Of a stretch of 8,118 nucleotides of DNA, positions 5,164-8,118 are shown piece after piece. Origin of the DNA: SAR86 cluster bacterium (GTDB taxonomy: Bacteria > Pseudomonadota > Gammaproteobacteria > Pseudomonadales > Azotimanducaceae); the NCBI GenBank assembly GCA_013204195.1, contig JABMOJ010000362.1, forward strand, positions 1 to 8,118, read 5' to 3'. Under the pieces are notes generated by a model. The model did no database searches, was not told where the DNA came from, and saw only the letters and a program-made list of their open reading frames with translations. Each line of letters opens with the position of its first letter. Position 1 is the first letter of the stretch. Both the position numbers and the translations under genes were made by a program.

Positions 5164-6666
5164 ATGAGTGATTTACACAGCCGCCCAACCCAAGCCCGCA
5201 AGCGCAGTGAGATCACGCACTGGGATCGGTGCGTGGATGTGGCGGTGGTGGGATTTGGTGGCGCGGGTGCTTGTGCCGCCATCGAAGCCAGCGACGCCGG
5301 TGCGCAGGTAATGATATTTGAGCTGGCTTCCGCCGCCGGGGGCTCAACGGCATTGTCTTCTGCCGAAATTTATATGGGCGGTGACGGCGGCACACGAGTA
5401 CAGCAAGCTTGTGGCTGGCAAGACAGCAATCGGGCCATGGTTGATTATCTTGTTGCCAGCGCCGGCGATCAGGCTGATTTAGCGAAAATCAACGCCTATG
5501 TGGCGGGCAGTGTTGCGCACTTCGATTGGTTGGTGGCGCGGGGCGTCGTCTTCAAGGATACCCAATACCCGCAGCGCGCCATCATGACGCTGACCGACGA
5601 TTGTTTGCTATTTACCGGTAGTGAGCAAGCCCACCCCTATGTCGAACTAGCAGCGCCTTGCCCAAGGGGACATAACCTGCAGATTAGTGGTGACAATGGT
5701 GGGCCCTTATTGATGAAAATCATGGCGGCTAATGTTGCTGCGCGCGGTATCGCTGTCGAATACAACAGTCGGGTTTTGACCCTGGTGGTTGATGATGGGC
5801 AGCCTGGAAATCCCGTTTGTGGTCTGATTGTACGCATTGACATGCAAGAGGTCGCGGTCGAAGTTCATCGCGGTGTTGTGCTCTGTAACGGCGGTTTTGT
5901 GATGAACAGTGCCATGGTGAAAAAGTACGCGCCGGGCTTGCAGCGCAGCAACACACCGATTGGCAATCCTGGCGATACGGGCTCTGGCATCCTGATGGGG
6001 CTAGGTGTGGGTGCGGCGGCGATCAATATGCATGAAGGCTTTGTCAGTCTGCCATTTTATCCGCCAGCCTCGCTCACCTATGGCATCTTAGTGAACGCTC
6101 AGGGTCAGCGCTTTATTAATGAAGATTGTTACCACGGGCGGGTCGGCGCCCACGTGCTGCAACAGGCCGGTGGACGCATTTTTTTGATACTGGGTTACGA
6201 GGACTATGGCGATTATGAAACCAGCGCCTATTTAGGCGCCAGTGTGGCTGCAGTGGCTGATTCAATCGTTGAACTAGAAACCGAGTTAGCATTACCCGAG
6301 GGCCAGTTGCAGCACAACTTGGACTATTACAATCATCATGCTGCCGCCGCTGTTGATCCTTTGTTTCATAAGGCCAAGGCTTGGCTGAAGCCTATCGTCG
6401 GGCCCTACGTCGCCCTCGATTGCACGCCAGGGCGTGGCGCTTTTTTTCCTTATTTTACCCTGGGTGGTCTCGATACAACCCCGGCCGGCGAGGCGTTAAC
6501 GCCCGCGGGCGAGGTGATCGCTGGGCTTTATGCTGCCGGCCGCACAGCCTGCGGTGTGCCTCGCCGTGGTGATGGATACGCCTCGGGTCTGTCCGTTGGC
6601 GACGCCACCTTCAGTGGCCGAATGGCAGGCATCGCCGCCGCCGCTCGCCAGCCCACGGCAAGCTAA
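5164..6666 (+). CDS. FAD-dependent oxidoreductase, KstD/fumarate reductase superfamily (delta-4(5-alpha)-like active site)
   Basis: The 500-residue flavoprotein has its dinucleotide fold at Val-Asp-Val-Ala-Val-Val-Gly-Phe-Gly-Gly-Ala-Gly (24-35), ribose-binding Glu53, Gly-Gly-Ser-Thr-Ala-Leu-Ser-Ser (59-66) and Cys-Asn-Gly-Gly-Phe (241-245). The substrate domain includes Gly-Gln-Arg-Phe-Ile-Asn-Glu-Asp-Cys-Tyr (314-323). The C-terminus has Gly-Leu-Tyr-Ala-Ala-Gly-Arg (454-460) and Gly-Asp-Gly-Tyr-Ala-Ser-Gly-Leu-Ser-Val-Gly-Asp (469-480). Tyr472 and Ser474 match the Tyr-x-Ser pair known as catalytic (Tyr466/Ser468, with Tyr319) in Rhodococcus 3-ketosteroid delta-4(5-alpha)-dehydrogenase, a protein of similar length; Tyr323 may be the third residue. 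The Tyr-Pro-Gly-Pro-Gly signature of the first flavoenzyme is absent, so the two are distant relatives, not recent duplicates. The ribosome binding site is weak (AGGA at 5145-5148, 15 bases upstream); the start was chosen because it places the FAD fold as in relatives. It leads the third operator-controlled unit. Substrate is unproven. Confidence 0.86.
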   Translation: MSDLHSRPTQARKRSEITHWDRCVDVAVVGFGGAGACAAIEASDAGAQVMIFELASAAGGSTALSSAEIYMGGDGGTRVQQACGWQDSNRAMVDYLVASAGDQADLAKINAYVAGSVAHFDWLVARGVVFKDTQYPQRAIMTLTDDCLLFTGSEQAHPYVELAAPCPRGHNLQISGDNGGPLLMKIMAANVAARGIAVEYNSRVLTLVVDDGQPGNPVCGLIVRIDMQEVAVEVHRGVVLCNGGFVMNSAMVKKYAPGLQRSNTPIGNPGDTGSGILMGLGVGAAAINMHEGFVSLPFYPPASLTYGILVNAQGQRFINEDCYHGRVGAHVLQQAGGRIFLILGYEDYGDYETSAYLGASVAAVADSIVELETELALPEGQLQHNLDYYNHHAAAAVDPLFHKAKAWLKPIVGPYVALDCTPGRGAFFPYFTLGGLDTTPAGEALTPAGEVIAGLYAAGRTACGVPRRGDGYASGLSVGDATFSGRMAGIAAAARQPTAS

Positions 6667-6709
6667 TAGTACTGTTGGTAACTGTAACGAATGACTAGGT
6701 AAGTAAAAT

Positions 6710-7345
6710 ATGGATCAACTATTAGCAAGAATCGACCGGCTTGAATCTCTGGATGCCATACGTCAACTACCAGCGAAGTATTCCTTGTCGTTAGATATGC
6801 GTGATCTCGACGCCCATGTGAATCTGTTTGCCGCTGACATTCGGGTCAGCCGCGAATTGGTCGGTCGAGTGCACCTCAAGCATTGGCTGGATGACACGCT
6901 GCGCCAACAGTTCACTGGCACGTCACACCATATTGGTAATCACATCATTGAGTTCAGCGCCCCCGACCATGCTCATGGCGTGGTTTAATCTAAAAATGAA
7001 CACGAGACTCCCCGTGCCGATGGCTCCAGTGAATGGATCATTATGCAAATGATTTACTGGGACGACTACGAGCGCATCGATGGAGTCTGGTACTTTCGGC
7101 GGCGCCTACCTTGCTATTGGTACGCCACCGACTTGAACAAGCCGCCGGTGGGTGACAATAAGATGCGTTGGCCCGACCGTGAGCCCTATGCCGGCGCATA
7201 TCACGATTTGTGGCCTTCATGGGAGGCGTTTTGGGCCCAGTTGCCTTCGGCTGATGCCCCGCAGGTAGCCGCGCCGGCGCCTCTTGAGGCGTTTTTGACG
7301 ACCATGCGTGGCAGCGCCGCTATGCCGAAAATTCGTATACGCTAG
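6710..7345 (+). pseudogene. SnoaL-like (NTF2-fold) protein, second copy, interrupted by an in-frame TAA
   Basis: Two open segments, 6710-6988 and 7043-7345, lie in the same frame and together read as one SnoaL-like protein of 211 residues plus one stop at codon 93 (6986-6988, TAA). The first part has the N-terminal helices with Ala-Lys-Tyr-Ser-Leu-Ser-Leu-Asp-Met-Arg-Asp-Leu-Asp (22-34) and Thr-Ser-His-His-Ile-Gly-Asn-His (71-78). After Gly-Val-Val and the stop, the frame continues with Ser-Lys-Asn-Glu-His-Glu (94-99), then Met-Gln-Met-Ile-Tyr-Trp-Asp-Asp-Tyr (112-120) and Arg-Arg-Arg-Leu-Pro-Cys-Tyr-Trp-Tyr (130-138). Relatives as I recall them carry Tyr at the stop position, so one TAT/TAC to TAA change would suffice. 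No frameshift is needed. AGGT before the ATG at 6710 serves as ribosome binding site; ATG 7043 has no clear one. It follows the FAD gene by 43 bases. It is a recent nonsense pseudogene, a sequencing error or, less likely, read through. Function would be as for other SnoaL-like partners. Confidence 0.82.
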
Positions 7346-7401
7346 AGGTTATCTCGAGCCTCATCATTGCAATCGCCACCACACCAGCTTTGGATAAAAC
7401 T

Positions 7402-8118
7402 ATGTCGACATTGACCCAGCTTTTAACGCCCTTAACCCTAGGCAACATCGCACTCCAAAATCGCGTGATCATGGCACCCATGACTCGTAGTCGAGCCGGC
7501 GATGACGATCTAGTGTCGGCGCTACATGTGGACTATTACCGGCAGCGCGCCAGCGCCGGCCTGATCATTACTGAAGGGGTTCATCCTAGCCCCAACGGCA
7601 AGGGCTATTGTCGAACACCGGGGATCTATAACCCGGCCCAGGTGGATGCCTGGCGTCAAGTCACTGATGCGGTACATGCCGAAGGCGGTAAAATCGTCTG
7701 CCAGCTGATGCACTGTGGCCGAGTTGGTAGTCCCTTGAACAAGGCGCCGGGTACAGAAGCGGTGGCGCCGTCGGCTATACTCTGCCGAGAAAAGATCTTT
7801 ACAACGCAAGGTATGGTTGAGATGAGCCCGCCGCGCGCCCTGCTTACAGAGGAGATCGATGGCATTATCGAGGAATACCGACAGGCGACAAAAAATGCCT
7901 ATGCCGCCGGGTTTGATGGTGTTGAGCTGCATTGCACTTCGGGCTATTTGCCAGCGCAGTTTCTTGCCACTGGTACAAATCTTCGAGATGACGGTTACGG
8001 TGGCAGCCTTGAAAATCGCCTGCGTTATCCGCTGGAAGTGTTCCGGGCGATGCGCGCTGTCTGGCCCGCAGAAAAACCAATTTCAGTTCGAATTTCGGCC
8101 AATGACTGGGTCGGAGAC
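7402..8118 (+). CDS. Old Yellow Enzyme-type NADH:flavin oxidoreductase / ene-reductase, N-terminal part (runs off right edge)
   Basis: The frame from ATG 7402 is open to the last base, giving 239 residues of a family usually about 350-370 long; the C-terminus is missing. The FMN-barrel signature is clear: Leu-Thr-Pro-Leu-Thr-Leu-Gly-Asn-Ile-Ala-Leu-Gln-Asn-Arg (8-21), Met-Ala-Pro-Met-Thr-Arg-Ser-Arg-Ala (24-32), Cys-Gln-Leu-Met-His-Cys-Gly-Arg (100-107, with the flavin-contacting Gln101), Ala-Gly-Phe-Asp-Gly-Val-Glu-Leu-His (169-177), Gly-Tyr-Leu-Pro-Ala-Gln-Phe-Leu (181-188), Tyr-Gly-Gly-Ser-Leu-Glu-Asn-Arg (199-206) and Ser-Val-Arg-Ile-Ser (228-232). Such enzymes reduce activated C=C bonds with NAD(P)H, usually in the cytoplasm. 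The usual His-x-x-His/Asn substrate-anchoring pair reads His177-Cys-Thr-Ser180 here. The gene lies 56 bases after the interrupted SnoaL gene on the same strand and probably belongs to the same unit. The ribosome binding site (GGAT at 7392-7395) is weak. Confidence 0.9.
   Translation, partial: MSTLTQLLTPLTLGNIALQNRVIMAPMTRSRAGDDDLVSALHVDYYRQRASAGLIITEGVHPSPNGKGYCRTPGIYNPAQVDAWRQVTDAVHAEGGKIVCQLMHCGRVGSPLNKAPGTEAVAPSAILCREKIFTTQGMVEMSPPRALLTEEIDGIIEEYRQATKNAYAAGFDGVELHCTSGYLPAQFLATGTNLRDDGYGGSLENRLRYPLEVFRAMRAVWPAEKPISVRISANDWVGD

Noticed and set aside
6976..7043. Frameshift as the cause of the split SnoaL-like gene
   Set aside because: Both halves are in the same frame and the codons between them read as family-like sequence, so a single nonsense codon explains the split.
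7043..7345. Independent small gene of 100 codons
   Set aside because: Its content is the C-terminal half of a SnoaL-like protein and it has no clear ribosome binding site; it is better treated as part of the interrupted gene.
7522..8080. Minus-strand open frames of 136, 69 and 71 codons
   Set aside because: They are shadows of the Old Yellow Enzyme frame, which shows clear family motifs over the same bases.

Overview
The window looks like chromosomal DNA of a Gram-negative bacterium, most likely a marine-type gammaproteobacterium. This is a judgement from gene content (HupE/UreJ next to a membrane-anchored parvulin, an expanded set of KstD-like flavoenzymes, SnoaL-like proteins, a luciferase-like oxidoreductase and an Old Yellow Enzyme) and moderate GC. 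There is no rRNA or marker gene to confirm it. No RNA genes, insertion sequences, CRISPR arrays or integration sites were seen.

Left part (1-1617, minus strand): a parvulin-type peptidyl-prolyl isomerase gene overlaps by 4 bases (ATGA) a HupE/UreJ-family membrane protein gene that runs off the left edge. The pair appears unrelated to the catabolic genes to its right. A 259-base intergenic region (1618-1876) separates the two blocks and carries the first copy of a palindromic operator.

Right part (1877-8118): a redox-rich catabolic-looking cluster in three transcription units. Unit A (+) is a 572-residue 3-ketosteroid-dehydrogenase-like flavoprotein followed 15 bases later by a SnoaL-like protein. 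Unit B (-) is a single luciferase-like (LLM/F420-type) oxidoreductase, ending tail to tail with unit A only 7 bases away. Unit C (+), divergent from B, is a second, 500-residue FAD flavoenzyme, a second SnoaL-like gene interrupted by one in-frame TAA, and an Old Yellow Enzyme-type reductase cut by the right edge.

All three units have in front of them the same palindrome, AAACATTT-N6-AAATGTTT with identical 6-base spacing. They therefore probably form one regulon under a TetR-like or similar dimeric repressor encoded outside the window. The two FAD enzymes show different active-site signatures: Tyr-Pro-Gly-Pro-Gly, as in delta-1 ketosteroid dehydrogenases, and Tyr-Ala-Ser-Gly, as in delta-4(5-alpha) dehydrogenases. 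With the ene-reductase and the SnoaL-like proteins this suggests desaturation, reduction and isomerisation of a cyclic ketone such as a steroid, terpenoid or other polycycle. The substrate cannot be read from the sequence.
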